Part shown: in pieces, positions 63,972 to 64,000 of the stretch | How the letters are laid out: every line of letters starts with the position of its first letter | Numbering within the stretch: the first letter of the stretch is position 1 | NCBI RefSeq assembly: GCF_002927275.1 | Contig: NZ_PRKW01000007.1 | Coordinates: 62,001 to 126,000, forward strand | Direction of reading: 5' to 3' | Length of the DNA stretch: 64,000 nucleotides | DNA from: Arthrobacter pityocampae | GTDB lineage: Bacteria; Actinomycetota; Actinomycetes; Actinomycetales; Micrococcaceae | Translations under genes and position numbers: made by a program | Notes under the pieces: model-generated | The model's input: only the letters and a program-made list of their open reading frames with translations | The model's database searches: none | What the model was told of the DNA's origin: nothing

Positions 63972-64000
63972 AGGGGGCGAGGGCCGCCTGCAGCACCGCC
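63970..64000 (-). CDS. Possible 3' end of an upstream gene (partial, edge)
   Basis: On the minus strand the window edge reads into ...AVLQAALAP and a TGA stop at 63970-63972. It fits the tail of a gene that continues beyond the window, but only nine codons are visible. Confidence 0.3.
   Translation of the reverse strand, partial: AVLQAALAP

Overview
The window is high-G+C chromosomal DNA from an actinobacterium, most likely Arthrobacter or a close relative in the Micrococcaceae. This rests on gene content: a single-chain actinobacterial aconitase, a resuscitation-promoting-factor-like muralytic enzyme with LysM, a type III polyketide synthase trio, DUF3817/DUF3253/DUF2945/DUF3140 proteins, and frequent GTG starts with short overlaps. 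I recognise no tRNA, rRNA, IS element, prophage or CRISPR array. Most genes are compactly packed, with clear hairpin terminators between convergent pairs.

Layout. 0-7.4 kb: zinc alcohol dehydrogenase, SRPBCC protein, PDZ serine protease, ferritin-VIT1 fusion protein, acyl-CoA ligase and a coupled AI-2E-family membrane protein. 7.4-14.5 kb: a guanidino-compound unit made of an SSS symporter, an XRE-cupin regulator, an agmatinase-family ureohydrolase and a ThDP enzyme, split by a large APC permease. A shared inverted-repeat half-site lies at the predicted starts of both target transcripts. 14.5-16 kb: small stress-type proteins. 16-19.1 kb: type III PKS, methyltransferase and FAD hydroxylase in overlapping order, like the srsABC phenolic-lipid operon. 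19.1-25 kb: SDRs, a His-rich lipoprotein, an Rpf-like secreted protein with a long leader, NAD-dependent formaldehyde dehydrogenase and small proteins.

25-29.8 kb: aconitase, GntR/FCD regulator and nucleoside hydrolase. 29.8-33.2 kb: an ECF vitamin/nucleoside-type transporter (S, T and a two-domain ATPase). 33-40.3 kb: alpha/beta hydrolase, SWIM-SNF2 helicase, cation/proton antiporter and BenE permease. 40.6-47.4 kb: SDR, aldehyde dehydrogenase, gamma-glutamyl hydrolase, glutamine-synthetase-like ligase, ethanolamine-type permease and divergent FadR/GntR regulator. This last group looks like a gamma-glutamylation route for ethanolamine or another small amine. 47.5-54 kb: LLM oxidoreductase, cold-shock protein, a TM0106-type nuclease-helicase and small conserved proteins.

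54-62.1 kb: a carbohydrate locus with an ABC importer, a GH43 lipoprotein, a LacI regulator with two operators, a GH2 enzyme, and a PhyH-type 2-oxoglutarate oxygenase overlapping the GH2 gene. The end of the window holds an isopenicillin-N-synthase-like oxygenase and a DUF1232 protein with a low-complexity tail.

The best candidates for undescribed biology are the oxygenase-containing glycan locus, the guanidino unit with shared operators, the PKS trio, the amine gamma-glutamylation operon, and the ECF ATPase in which the degenerate motifs all fall in one composite ATP site. Functions are read from motifs and gene context only; no database search was possible.
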